A DNA stretch of 39,207 nt from an uncultured Clostridia bacterium (GCA_934630975.1 CAKTXH010000012.1:1-39207), one strand, 5' to 3'; counted from the first letter of the stretch, positions 17,187 to 25,141 are shown. A program made the numbers and translations. The notes: a model not told the origin generated them from the sequence alone.

Positions 17187-18644
17187 TTGAAGCAGAATAA
17201 GAAAAGCATTGCGCTGAAGCTTTATCATAATGTGAAGATTATTTTGGTTGTGGTGTTAGTAACCATGATAACATCGCTTTCATTTATAATTTATGCCGAT
17301 AGTTCGTCTCAGGTGTTTATTCAGCGGATGGCATATTGCATGGAAATTAAAACCATTGTCTCAGAAACGATTCCTGGTGAACTGTATGACGCGCTGATCG
17401 GACGCACGAAAACGGAATGCTGCAAAGCTGATGCGTTAATGGAGCAGATTGAAGAAGACTTGGAAAAGATTCGGAGTTCTGATGAAGATATTGAGTATGT
17501 TGTTGTTCTCAGAACGATGGATACCTATAAACAGTATGCTCAGATGCTGAGGGAGAACATTCTCAATGAAGGAAGTGTGGATGAGTCTACACGTCTGATG
17601 AACAATGTTAGAGATGTTGGCGAACTGGTTCGAGATATGGTTGACCAGCTGATTCACGTCTACGTTCAACGTGAATCGGTACATAATCAAAAAGTGCGTG
17701 GCGTGTTTAACATTCTTGCATCCTGCACATTATTATCCAACATTTTTGCTATTGTACTGATTGTGTATAGGCAGAAACTGCTTTCAAATGATGTAGCCGA
17801 TAACATTGATGCGCTTGGCCGTTTTTCTACGCAGATTGCTGCGGGACATTTTGATCGGCGTATACCGGAAGCGGAGCTTGAAGAACTGAAGCCGCTGAGT
17901 AACAGCCTGAATGATATGGCGAGTCAGCTTGAAATGCTGATTAAGCGGGTTCGAGAGGAAGAAGAAAAGCTGAAGATTGCTGAGCTGAAAACGCTGCAAG
18001 CGCAGATTAATCCGCATTTTCTATATAATACACTCGATACAATTTTGTGGCAGGCAGAGGCAGATGATTCCGAGAGCGTCATTCGTACAACACAGGCACT
18101 AAGTAATTTCTTCCGTATTTCCCTCAGCAGTGGAGAAGAGTGGATTCCGCTTTACAAAGAAATGGAACACTTGGAAGGCTATTTGATTATCCAGAAAACA
18201 CGTTACCGTGATATCCTGCGCTATGAAATTCATATAGATGAGGATATTATGAATTGTACTGTGCTGAAGCTGTTGTTGCAGCCATTGGTGGAAAATGCGC
18301 TGTATCACGGAATCAAAAACAAGCGTGGAGGCGGTTCAATTATTGTTTCAGGAAAACGAGAGGGAAACAGAATCCGCTTCTGCATCAAGGATACCGGTAG
18401 AGGCATGGACGAAAAAATGCTTGCCAGTGTTAGGGAGAGTATTCGAGAAGGGAGCAGCGCTAAAGTGCGGGAAGGAGGTTCTGGATCGGGATTTGGATTG
18501 AGCAACGTCAATATGCGCATTTGTCTGTACTATCATCAGCAAGAAGGGATTGATATTCAGAGCGGCGCAGGAGGAACGACGGTGGAATTCAGTGTGCCGA
18601 TCATTGAGAATGGAGAAAAGCATGTACAAGGTGTTTGTGGTTGA
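17187..18644 (+). CDS. Sensor histidine kinase, YesM/LytS-like
   Basis: 485-aa membrane sensor kinase. TM1 at about 16-36 and TM2 at about 171-196 bracket a ~135-residue extracellular region that is mostly helical. A HAMP linker (about 198-250) and coiled coil (250-268) lead to a His_kinase (PF06580) domain with His277 in NPHFLYNTLD, then an HATPase with N-box PLVENALYHGIKNKRGGG and G-boxes DTGRGM and GSGFGLSNV. The start is TTG 17187, 8 nt after GGAGG (17174-17178); a TTG ten codons earlier precedes that site. YesM/YesN pairs typically control polysaccharide uptake genes in Firmicutes, so it likely controls this locus (inference). Confidence 0.9.
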   Translation: MKQNKKSIALKLYHNVKIILVVVLVTMITSLSFIIYADSSSQVFIQRMAYCMEIKTIVSETIPGELYDALIGRTKTECCKADALMEQIEEDLEKIRSSDEDIEYVVVLRTMDTYKQYAQMLRENILNEGSVDESTRLMNNVRDVGELVRDMVDQLIHVYVQRESVHNQKVRGVFNILASCTLLSNIFAIVLIVYRQKLLSNDVADNIDALGRFSTQIAAGHFDRRIPEAELEELKPLSNSLNDMASQLEMLIKRVREEEEKLKIAELKTLQAQINPHFLYNTLDTILWQAEADDSESVIRTTQALSNFFRISLSSGEEWIPLYKEMEHLEGYLIIQKTRYRDILRYEIHIDEDIMNCTVLKLLLQPLVENALYHGIKNKRGGGSIIVSGKREGNRIRFCIKDTGRGMDEKMLASVRESIREGSSAKVREGGSGSGFGLSNVNMRICLYYHQQEGIDIQSGAGGTTVEFSVPIIENGEKHVQGVCG

Positions 18645-20217
18645 CGATGAAATCGCGATTCGCGAGGGAATCCGAAATAGTCGGATTTGGGATGGCGGAA
18701 TGCTGACGTTGGTTGGTGAAGCGGGAGATGGCGAAATTGCTTATCCCATGATTCGGGATGAACGTCCTGATATTGTGATTACAGATATCAAAATGCCTTT
18801 TATGGATGGTATGGAGCTTTGCAGGCAGATTCACAAGACAATGCCGAGGACTCAACTTGTCATTCTCTCAGGCTATGATAATTTCAGCTATGCACAACAG
18901 GCTATCAGCTATGGCGTACAAGAATATCTGCTTAAGCCGGTCAGCTCAGCTAAACTGGAAGAAACGCTGAATCGCATAGCACAACGCATCGAAAACGAAC
19001 GCAAGGAACGCGTCAGTCAGGAACAGATGTATCGTCAAATGGCGGAAGGAAAACTGCTTATTCGAAATCATCTGCTTAGCAATGTGATTCAAACCAACAT
19101 CAGCCAAATTGAAGGAGAAGAAATCTGTAGTCAGCTTCGCACATTTGGCATTGATATTTCTGCAAAATGCTATACAGTTATTGAGATTTGCCAGAAAGAT
19201 AGGAAGGCAAGCTACGATTCGATTCGTAAAGCACTTTCTATTTTCGAAATGGGACACGATACAACGTGTTTCTTGTGTGAAAGCGGACATTCGCTCAATG
19301 CACTGGTTCTTGGCGACAAGGACGAGGAAATTGAAGAACGTGCTTATTCGTATGCCAGAACGATGCAGGACGAATTGGAATGTCTGGAAAGCGTAGAAGT
19401 TCGGTTTTCCATAGGAGAAACGGTATATCAGGTCGGTGATCTGTTCAAGTCATTTTGTTCAGCGAGACATACACGGCATGTGATTGAGGCGAATCCGGCT
19501 ATCTGTCATGATCGGAAAATTATGGGCTGTAAGGATTTACAGGATGAAGAGCAGATCCGACCCAACAACCAGCAGGATATAAGTGATATGTCTCTTTATG
19601 AACTGGTTAGATATGCCGAAAAAGAAGAGATGAGATCTCTGATTGCGCGGTATGTGGAGAGCCTGAGGCGAAGATGCAAAGGAGTTATGTTGACAGCGGA
19701 ATATCTGAGAGTGGAAACTCTTTTAGCTGCAAGTAAAATTATTCAGAGTCTGGGTGGAAGCGTTGGTGAAGTGTTGGATAATAACTGGCTGGAGGCGGAG
19801 GTGCGTTCAAACATCTATTTGGACTCCTATATCGGAACGGCGGCAGATATTTTGGAATGTGTGGCGGAATACCGCGACGAACATACCAATATGAAAGGAA
19901 ATCGTGTAGTCAACAAGGCGCGTTCCTATATGAAAGAGCATTATATGGATTCCAACTTGACTTTTCAGGATGTGGTTGCGCATGTGGCGATGTCTAGCAG
20001 TCATTTTTCTACGATTTTTGCAGAAAACATGGGGCGAACGTTTACACAGTATTTGACGGAGCTGCGCATGGAAAAGGCAAAAGAACTTCTTACCAATACA
20101 AACATGCGTTCAAGCGAAATCGCTTATGCGGTTGGTTATAATGACCCACATTATTTTAGCTATTTATTCAAAAAGAATACGGGTGTGACGCCGGGAAACT
20201 ATCGGGGAAAAAGCTGA
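18622..20217 (+). CDS. Response regulator, YesN-like (REC + AraC-type HTH)
   Basis: 531-aa partner of the upstream kinase, overlapping its gene by 23 nt. REC domain: acidic pair Asp8/Asp9 (VVDDE), phosphoacceptor Asp55 (VITDIKMPFMDG), Lys105 (YLLKPVS). A ~300-residue middle region is typical of YesN proteins. The C-terminal ~100 residues are an AraC DNA-binding domain with two helix-turn-helices (LTFQDVVAHVAMSSSHFSTIF; SSEIAYAVGYNDPHYFSYLFKK). ATG 18622 follows GGAGAA. It likely activates the esterase and transporter genes; the binding site cannot be fixed from sequence. Confidence 0.93.
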   Translation: MYKVFVVDDEIAIREGIRNSRIWDGGMLTLVGEAGDGEIAYPMIRDERPDIVITDIKMPFMDGMELCRQIHKTMPRTQLVILSGYDNFSYAQQAISYGVQEYLLKPVSSAKLEETLNRIAQRIENERKERVSQEQMYRQMAEGKLLIRNHLLSNVIQTNISQIEGEEICSQLRTFGIDISAKCYTVIEICQKDRKASYDSIRKALSIFEMGHDTTCFLCESGHSLNALVLGDKDEEIEERAYSYARTMQDELECLESVEVRFSIGETVYQVGDLFKSFCSARHTRHVIEANPAICHDRKIMGCKDLQDEEQIRPNNQQDISDMSLYELVRYAEKEEMRSLIARYVESLRRRCKGVMLTAEYLRVETLLAASKIIQSLGGSVGEVLDNNWLEAEVRSNIYLDSYIGTAADILECVAEYRDEHTNMKGNRVVNKARSYMKEHYMDSNLTFQDVVAHVAMSSSHFSTIFAENMGRTFTQYLTELRMEKAKELLTNTNMRSSEIAYAVGYNDPHYFSYLFKKNTGVTPGNYRGKS

Positions 20218-20224
20218 TCATCAG

Positions 20225-20281
20225 AAACGCTTTGTATGCTGAGCCGTCGAAGAGAGCGGTTTGCATATAAGGCGTTTTTTT
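20225..20281 (+). terminator. Intrinsic terminator of the two-component operon
   Basis: AACGCTTTGTATGC (20226-20239) pairs with GCATATAAGGCGTT (20263-20276) with two G-U pairs, then a T-run to 20281. It is 8 nt after the stop codon. Confidence 0.87.
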
Positions 20282-20403
20282 ACATGGGTTCGGAAGAGGC
20301 TGATACGCAAAAAGGATGCAGCGGCAAAAGAGTATGATGTGGGTGAGGTGCCTGCAGTCTGTACTTTGAAACGTGCCGTTTCTCTTTGCTAGGGCTTTTT
20401 TTT
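20282..20403 (+). other. Non-coding stretch with a terminator-like end; possible small RNA
   Basis: No credible gene here. GAAACG-TGC-CGTTTC (20368-20382) is followed 13 nt later by eight Ts (20396-20403). GGCAAAAGAG near 20312-20321 could pair with CTCTTTGC (20382-20389), enclosing the small hairpin. That is how a short structured RNA would look, but I see no promoter and no known family. Confidence 0.25.
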
Positions 20404-20417
20404 CGATGTATGAAAAG

Positions 20418-20455
20418 AGAGCTGCCAGGTTTTTAGCTTGACAGCTCCTTTTTGT
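20418..20455 (+). terminator. Second terminator-like hairpin in the regulator/DUF1540 gap
   Basis: AGAGCTG (20418-20424) pairs with CAGCTC (20442-20447), with a loosely paired interior, then CTTTTTG. It immediately precedes repeat copy A. Confidence 0.55.
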
Positions 20456-20458
20456 TTA

Positions 20459-20608
20459 CCATATTGCGAAGCAATATGGAAGCGGGAAGTCCAGAAACCT
20501 CAGGTTTCTGGTAGGGGTTGGGATTGAAGCCATGCGCCCGCTGTGCGGGATTCAGCGTGGCGAAAATCGGAAATCACAAGGAGCCGAAGGCGACTATGTG
20601 AGTTTCCC
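20459..20608. repeat. Modular palindromic repeat, copy A
   Basis: Hairpins in order: CCATATTGC-GAA-GCAATATGG (20459-20479); CCAGAAACCT-C-AGGTTTCTGG (20491-20511); then an 89-nt structured block (20520-20608) holding CCCGC-TGT-GCGGG and GCC-GAA-GGC. The 89-nt block recurs in inverted orientation at 34062-34150 with one mismatch. Relative to the DUF1540 gene (minus strand) the block starts about 34 nt after the stop codon. Confidence 0.85.
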
Positions 20609-20641
20609 GGATCGAAGTCCCAACGTCCCTTCTCCCCCTCG

Positions 20642-20803
20642 TTACTTGCAGCCGCATTCGTAGGAGCCGCACATGCTCTCGTCGCTCTTGCCGGAATGGC
20701 AGTTGCAGTTTGCGCAGACGTTGATGCTGCGCAGTTCGCAGCGGTTCTGCGCGCTGTGGTGGCGGCAGGAAGAAACGGAACAGTTGATCGTCTGGTTTTC
20801 CAT
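20642..20803 (-). CDS. DUF1540 Cys-rich small protein
   Basis: 53-aa protein beginning MENQTINCSVSSCRHH and ending MCGSYECGCK, with nine Cys and several His. This is the DUF1540 pattern (CSVSSC...NRCEL..INVCA), probably a small metal-binding domain; its role is unknown. ATG at 20803 on the minus strand lies 8 nt after GGAGGG (20812-20817), while an in-frame ATG 11 codons upstream has no site. Copy A of the repeat lies directly downstream of its stop. Confidence 0.8.
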   Translation of the reverse strand: MENQTINCSVSSCRHHSAQNRCELRSINVCANCNCHSGKSDESMCGSYECGCK

Positions 20804-20888
20804 GATGCAATCCCTCCATGTTTGTCTTTGAGCCAATCGCTCGCGGCTTAGTATGGCGGAAAAAAATCAAAAAATGCGCCGGAAACAC

Positions 20889-20939
20889 TTGCCAAACGCG
20901 GCGAGAAGTGTTACAATTTTAACTAGTACAAATGTACTA
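20889..20939 (+). promoter_or_regulatory. Promoter and palindromic operator of the FMN-binding protein gene
   Basis: TTGCCA (20889-20894), 17-nt spacer, extended -10 TGT-TACAAT (-10 at 20912-20917). A perfect dyad TAGTACA-AA-TGTACTA (20924-20939) covers the expected transcription start, placed as a repressor operator. The nearby TetR (21762-22352) is the obvious candidate repressor (inference). AAGGAG follows before ATG 20963. Confidence 0.75.
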
Positions 20940-20962
20940 AATATAAAAAGGAGTGAAACACA

Positions 20963-21697
20963 ATGAAAAAGATGATGTTTGCGCTGGTTCTGGCGCTGGC
21001 CGTGAGCGCCTGCGGCGCGGCGATGGCCGAACAGGGCGTGGCCTATGGCGTGTATAATCAGGGCAACGAGCAGCCGGACAGCCTGATCCGCGTGACGCTG
21101 GATTGCGACGGCGAGAAGGTGACGGGCGCGCAGATTGACGAAAAGCTGATTCCGTATTCCGCCAGCGGCGCGGAGGGCTGGGCCGAGCTGGACGAGGAAA
21201 CGGCGGCCAAGCTGGGCGGCGCGGTGCTGACCGTGGGCGAGAAGCAGTATCCGGCTTCCTTTGAGCTGGGCGGCGTGACCTTCACCGGCGCGGCGGAGGA
21301 GAGCGGCGTTGTGTACACCGGCGAGGTGAACGGCGAGAGCGTCGAGCTGATGACGTATATCTGCACCGACGAGGGCGGCGCGTGGTATTACGAGAGCAAC
21401 CCGGCGACGCTGCTGAACGCGCAGGGCGAGGCCGCGGCGGAAATCGAAATCGGCACGAAGGCTTCCATCGAGCATGGCGTAGCGTTCTGGCCGAGCGAGA
21501 TCAAGTTCCCGGGCAACATCGAGCGTATCGAAACCTATCTGGCCGAGAACGGCGTGGATTATACCGAGGATCAGATTGTCAAGGGCGAGGACGGCGTTTG
21601 GAACGTCGCCGACGTGGTTACCGGCGCGACGCTGGCGGGCACGAAGAACTATCTGCTCATCGCGCAGCGCGCGTATGAGAACGCGCAGGGCAAGTAA
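20963..21697 (+). CDS. Exported FMN-binding domain protein
   Basis: 244-aa exported protein. The N-terminus is a signal peptide; cleavage could be after AMA or, less likely, at Cys17 (VSAC) as lipoprotein. The C-terminal ~85 residues resemble the FMN_bind domain and contain DVVTGAT (217-223), matching the Dxx(S/T)GAT flavinylation consensus in which ApbE links FMN to the last Thr (Thr223). The first ~140 residues are a beta-rich region I do not recognise. It probably takes part in extracytoplasmic electron transfer; partners are not encoded here. Separate promoter with operator; a bidirectional terminator separates it from the convergent tetR. Confidence 0.7.
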   Translation: MKKMMFALVLALAVSACGAAMAEQGVAYGVYNQGNEQPDSLIRVTLDCDGEKVTGAQIDEKLIPYSASGAEGWAELDEETAAKLGGAVLTVGEKQYPASFELGGVTFTGAAEESGVVYTGEVNGESVELMTYICTDEGGAWYYESNPATLLNAQGEAAAEIEIGTKASIEHGVAFWPSEIKFPGNIERIETYLAENGVDYTEDQIVKGEDGVWNVADVVTGATLAGTKNYLLIAQRAYENAQGK

Positions 21698-21707
21698 AGC
21701 CGCAATA

Positions 21708-21757
21708 TGAAAACGCTATCCGCACTCGCTTTTGCCGAGCCGACGGATAGCGTTTTT
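21708..21757. terminator. Bidirectional terminator between FMN-binding and tetR genes
   Basis: AAAACGCTATCCG (21710-21722) pairs with CGGATAGCGTTTT (21744-21756) over a 21-nt loop; T-run on the plus side and A-run (T-run on minus) on the other. It serves both convergent genes. Confidence 0.88.
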
Positions 21758-21761
21758 GCGT

Positions 21762-22352
21762 TTACGACCCGAATGTTTGCAGATAGGCCGCCCGGCCTTT
21801 TTCGGTCAGATACGGATAGAGCACGAGCCAATGCGCATGCAGAAATTCGGCCTTACTCATGGCAGAAGCATCCGGGTTTCGCAGGGTTTGGTTCATCCAC
21901 GAAGTATGGCTCATCAGCAGCAGACGAACCAGCGCGTCGCAGACCTCCGGCGTGAAAGCTTCGATGAAAAAGCCCTCCCGCGCCAACGCGTTCAGGCCGT
22001 CGATCAGGCGGCTGCGGAAGTGGAGGTGGTGCTCGTCGGTTGCGTCGTCCTTCAATTCGCTGTCCAGAAAGAAAAAGGCGTATCGGCACAGCGTATCCAG
22101 CATCATGGAGAACAGGCGGTCGATCTGCGCGAGCGACTGCACAGGCATATCCGCCGTGGCCGACATCTGCAAAAAGATATCCTCCATCAGCGCGGAGGCG
22201 ATATCCCGCTTTTTGGCGAAATGATAGGTCAGGTTGCCCACGCTGATGGAGAGCGAATCGGCAATCGCGCGCATGGTGACGCTGCGATAGCCCTGCTCGT
22301 TGAAAAGCCGCAGAGACGCGGCCAGAATTTTTTCCCGGGTGGATGAAGCCAT
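21762..22352 (-). CDS. TetR/AcrR-family transcriptional regulator
   Basis: 196-aa repressor-type protein. The N-terminal helix-turn-helix is typical: TREKILAASLRLFNEQGY followed by SVTMRAIADSLSISVGNLTYHFAKKRDI (about residues 4-50). The C-terminal ligand domain is divergent. ATG at 22352 on the minus strand is 6 nt after AAAGGAGGG (22359-22366); an in-frame ATG ten codons upstream lies before that site. It is convergent with the FMN-binding protein gene and divergent from the aldo/keto reductase gene. The dyad at 20924-20939 is its best candidate operator; none is seen at its own promoter. Confidence 0.9.
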   Translation of the reverse strand: MASSTREKILAASLRLFNEQGYRSVTMRAIADSLSISVGNLTYHFAKKRDIASALMEDIFLQMSATADMPVQSLAQIDRLFSMMLDTLCRYAFFFLDSELKDDATDEHHLHFRSRLIDGLNALAREGFFIEAFTPEVCDALVRLLLMSHTSWMNQTLRNPDASAMSKAEFLHAHWLVLYPYLTEKGRAAYLQTFGS

Positions 22353-22418
22353 GAAAAGCCCTCCTTTGGTGATCGTACCCACAGCTTACCCCTTTTCGCC
22401 CGCATTTGCAAGCCCGCC

Positions 22419-22447
22419 TTGCCAAGGCTGACAAAAAACGCTATAAT
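22419..22447 (+). promoter_or_regulatory. Promoter of the aldo/keto reductase gene
   Basis: TTGCCA (22419-22424), 17-nt spacer, TATAAT (22442-22447). It lies in the divergent tetR/reductase gap, 67 nt before the ATG. Confidence 0.78.
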
Positions 22448-22513
22448 AGATCATGGAAATTCAGGATTCAATTTCTTTCGCAAGCGTCAAGCGAAAGACA
22501 GGGAGAGAGCGCA

Positions 22514-23524
22514 ATGGAATATACGACTTTGGGCAAAACCGGCCTGCGCGTGTCGCGCATGGGCTTTGGCGGCATCCCGATTCAGAAGGTGGATGCGGCC
22601 GTCACCCGGAAACTGATGGAGCGGCTGACCGAACGCGGCGTGAATTACATCGACACCGCGCGCGGCTACACGGTCAGCGAGTCTTTTTTGGGCGAGGCGC
22701 TGGAGGGCGGCCTGCGCGGGCAATTCGTGCTGGCCACCAAGTCCATGTCCCGCACAAAGGAAGCGATGGCGAAGGATATCGAAACCAGCCTGCACAACCT
22801 GCGCACGGATTATATCGACCTGTATCAGGTGCATAACCCGTCCCTTGCGGAGCTGGAGCAGGTGACCGCGCCCGGCGGCGCGCTGGAAGCGCTGATGGAA
22901 GCCAAAGCGGCGGGCAAGATCGGCCATATCGGCGTGACCGCGCACATGGCGGCCGTCTTTGAAAAGGCGCTGACGATGGATTGGGTGGAAACCGTCATGT
23001 TCCCCTATAACATCGTGGAAACGCAGGGCGAAGCGCTGATGCAGAAGTGCCGCGAGCAGAACGTCGGCTTTATCTGCATGAAGCCGATGGCGGGCGGCGC
23101 GCTGGAAGACGCGCGGCTGGCGCTGCGGTTCATCGGGCGCAACGAGAACGTTTCGGTCGTGATTCCGGGCATGTACGACGTGCGCGAAATCGACCAGAAC
23201 CTCGAGGCCATCGAAGATGCGTCCCCGCTGACCGAGGCGGAAACCGCCAAGCTTGATGTGATCCGCAAAGAGCTGGGTACGCAGTTCTGCCGCCGCTGCA
23301 ACTATTGCCAGCCCTGCACCGCGGGCATCGCCATCAGCGGCATTTTCGTGCTGGAAGGCTATCTGAATCGCTATGGTCTGGGCGATTGGGCCAAGCAGCG
23401 CTATGCCGCGATGGGGAAGAAAGCCGGGGACTGTGTGGGCTGCGGCGCATGCGAAAAGCGCTGCCCGTATCAGCTGCCCATCCGGCAGATGCTCGCCAGA
23501 TGCAAAGATGAGTTTGGTGCTTAA
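22514..23524 (+). CDS. Aldo/keto reductase with C-terminal 4Fe-4S clusters
   Basis: 336-aa fusion of an NAD(P)H aldo/keto reductase TIM barrel and ferredoxin-like cysteines. The catalytic tetrad Asp47, Tyr52 (YIDTARGY), Lys76 (LATKS) and His107 (YQVHN) is present. The C-terminal part has Cys259/262/265/268 (FCRRCNYCQPC) and Cys307/310/313/317 (DCVGCGACEKRCP), enough for two [4Fe-4S] clusters. Such proteins are common in anaerobes and their substrates are mostly unknown. ATG 22514 follows AGGGAGA. Together with the hydrogenase downstream it suggests exchange of electrons between a carbonyl substrate, ferredoxin and H2 (inference). Confidence 0.9.
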   Translation: MEYTTLGKTGLRVSRMGFGGIPIQKVDAAVTRKLMERLTERGVNYIDTARGYTVSESFLGEALEGGLRGQFVLATKSMSRTKEAMAKDIETSLHNLRTDYIDLYQVHNPSLAELEQVTAPGGALEALMEAKAAGKIGHIGVTAHMAAVFEKALTMDWVETVMFPYNIVETQGEALMQKCREQNVGFICMKPMAGGALEDARLALRFIGRNENVSVVIPGMYDVREIDQNLEAIEDASPLTEAETAKLDVIRKELGTQFCRRCNYCQPCTAGIAISGIFVLEGYLNRYGLGDWAKQRYAAMGKKAGDCVGCGACEKRCPYQLPIRQMLARCKDEFGA

Positions 23525-23534
23525 ATTTGCGCCC

Positions 23535-23612
23535 CCTTTATCGCGAAGCGATAAAGGCAGTGGGAAATCCAAGAACCTCAGGTTCTTGGTGGGGTTTGGG
23601 GCGAAGCCCCAA
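23535..23612. repeat. Modular palindromic repeat, copy C
   Basis: Three hairpins in a row: CCTTTATCGC-GAA-GCGATAAAGG (23535-23557), CCAAGAACCT-C-AGGTTCTTGG (23569-23589), TTGGGGC-GAA-GCCCCAA (23596-23612). It begins 10 nt after the reductase stop codon and ends 27 nt before the hydrogenase start. Confidence 0.85.
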
Positions 23613-23638
23613 CCGTACCCTTATCAGGGAGGAAGCCT

Positions 23639-25114
23639 ATGATCGAGCGTATTGACCGTAAACGCGAGGTGCTCGTGCATGTCGCGAAGTATTGCTTTGA
23701 GGGCACGCTGGAGGCCCATAAGGAGTTTATTCCGCTGGAAATCGTGCCGCATGGCAGCCAGCCAACCTATCGCTGCTGCGTCTATCGCGAGCGCGAGGTG
23801 CTGCGCAACCGCGTGGATTGGGCCTGCGGCCGCGCGTCCGTCTACGACGGCGAAAACCATTATACCTTCACCGATCAGCCCGTCGCCGTGATGAACAGCG
23901 CCTGCGAGGGCTGCCCCTTGCAGCGCTATACCGTCACCAGCAACTGCCAGCACTGCATGGCCAAGCGCTGTTTGCAGGCCTGCCGCTTCGGCGCGATTAC
24001 CATGACCCATCAGGGCGCGATCATCAACCCGGATAAGTGCCGCGAATGCGGCATGTGCGCGCAGGCGTGCCCGTATAACGCCATCGCCGACGCACGCCGC
24101 CCCTGCGTGCGCTCCTGCCCGGTGGACGCGATTTCCGTCGATAAGAAGAACCGCCGCGCGTCCATCGACTATAACAAGTGCATCTCCTGCGGCAACTGCA
24201 CCGTTGCCTGCCCGTTCTCCGCGATTTCCGATGTATCGATGATCACCGACGTGATCGAGGCCATCCGCGATGAGAAGCAGGAGGTCTACGCCTGCTTTGC
24301 GCCCTCCATCGAGGGCCAGTTCGGCGGCGTGAGCGTGGGCGAAATGATCAAGGCGCTCCAGCGTCTGGGCTTCACCGACGCGATGGAGGTTTCCCTCGGC
24401 GCGGACGCTACGGCCTACTATGAAGCGCAGGAGGCCAAGGAGGTCGCGCGCGAGGGCGGCCACATGACCACGAGCTGCTGCCCGGCCTTCTATAATATGG
24501 TCGCCAAGCATTATCCGGCGCTGCTGGATAAGGTCAGCCACACCGTTTCCCCGATGGTGGCGACGGCGCGCTTCATCAAGAAGCAGCACCCCGGCGCGAC
24601 GGTCGTGTTCATCGGCCCGTGCATCGCCAAAAAGAGCGAGGTCAAGCGCTATAAGGACGCGGGCAAGGTCGGCGCGGATTACGTGCTGACGTTTGACGAG
24701 CTGTATGCCATGTTCGAAGCGAAGAACATCGACCCCGAAGCGATGGCTTCCAGCGGCGTGCAGCAGGGCAGCAAATACGGCAAGAACTTCGCGGCCTCCG
24801 GCGGCGTGGCCGCGGCGGTGCAGGAAGTGCTCGCCGAGGAGAAATTCGATATGCCGGTCAGCTGCATGAAGTGTTCCGGCGCGGCGGAGTGCAAAAAGGC
24901 GCTGATGCTGCTGCGCGTGGGCAAGCTGAACGAAACGATCATCGAGGGCATGGCCTGCGAAGGCGGCTGCGTCAACGGCCCGGCGAAGATCACCGACCCG
25001 CGCGAGAGCCTCGGCATGCGCAAACAGCTCATGCTCAGCGCGGACGACCGCAGCATCGCCGATAACCTCGAGATGAGCGGCTTTAAGGATATTGATATGA
25101 AGGATGGCCGGTGA
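23639..25114 (+). CDS. [FeFe] hydrogenase, group B-like
   Basis: 491-aa iron hydrogenase catalysing reversible H2 formation with ferredoxin. H-cluster motifs: L1 TSCCPAF (278-284), L2 GPCIAKKSE (326-334), L3 EGMACEGGCVNGP (436-448); these variants, instead of TSCCPGW and MPC, point to group B (TIGR04105-like). Electron-relay clusters: Cys103/106/111/115, Cys134/137/140/144, and Cys181/184/187/191 with extra Cys156/160. A Cys pair at 89/92 precedes them. No 2Fe-2S domain and no HydB/HydC or maturases (HydE/F/G) are in view. ATG 23639 follows GGGAGG. Physiological direction of group B enzymes is not well established. Confidence 0.93.
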   Translation: MIERIDRKREVLVHVAKYCFEGTLEAHKEFIPLEIVPHGSQPTYRCCVYREREVLRNRVDWACGRASVYDGENHYTFTDQPVAVMNSACEGCPLQRYTVTSNCQHCMAKRCLQACRFGAITMTHQGAIINPDKCRECGMCAQACPYNAIADARRPCVRSCPVDAISVDKKNRRASIDYNKCISCGNCTVACPFSAISDVSMITDVIEAIRDEKQEVYACFAPSIEGQFGGVSVGEMIKALQRLGFTDAMEVSLGADATAYYEAQEAKEVAREGGHMTTSCCPAFYNMVAKHYPALLDKVSHTVSPMVATARFIKKQHPGATVVFIGPCIAKKSEVKRYKDAGKVGADYVLTFDELYAMFEAKNIDPEAMASSGVQQGSKYGKNFAASGGVAAAVQEVLAEEKFDMPVSCMKCSGAAECKKALMLLRVGKLNETIIEGMACEGGCVNGPAKITDPRESLGMRKQLMLSADDRSIADNLEMSGFKDIDMKDGR

Positions 25115-25141
25115 TAAACGGCCTCGGTGAGAAGAAAAACC

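Noticed and set aside
20543..20851. Plus-strand open frame across repeat A and the DUF1540 gene
   Set aside because: No ribosome binding site, runs through repeat sequence, and the minus strand has a recognisable Cys-rich protein.
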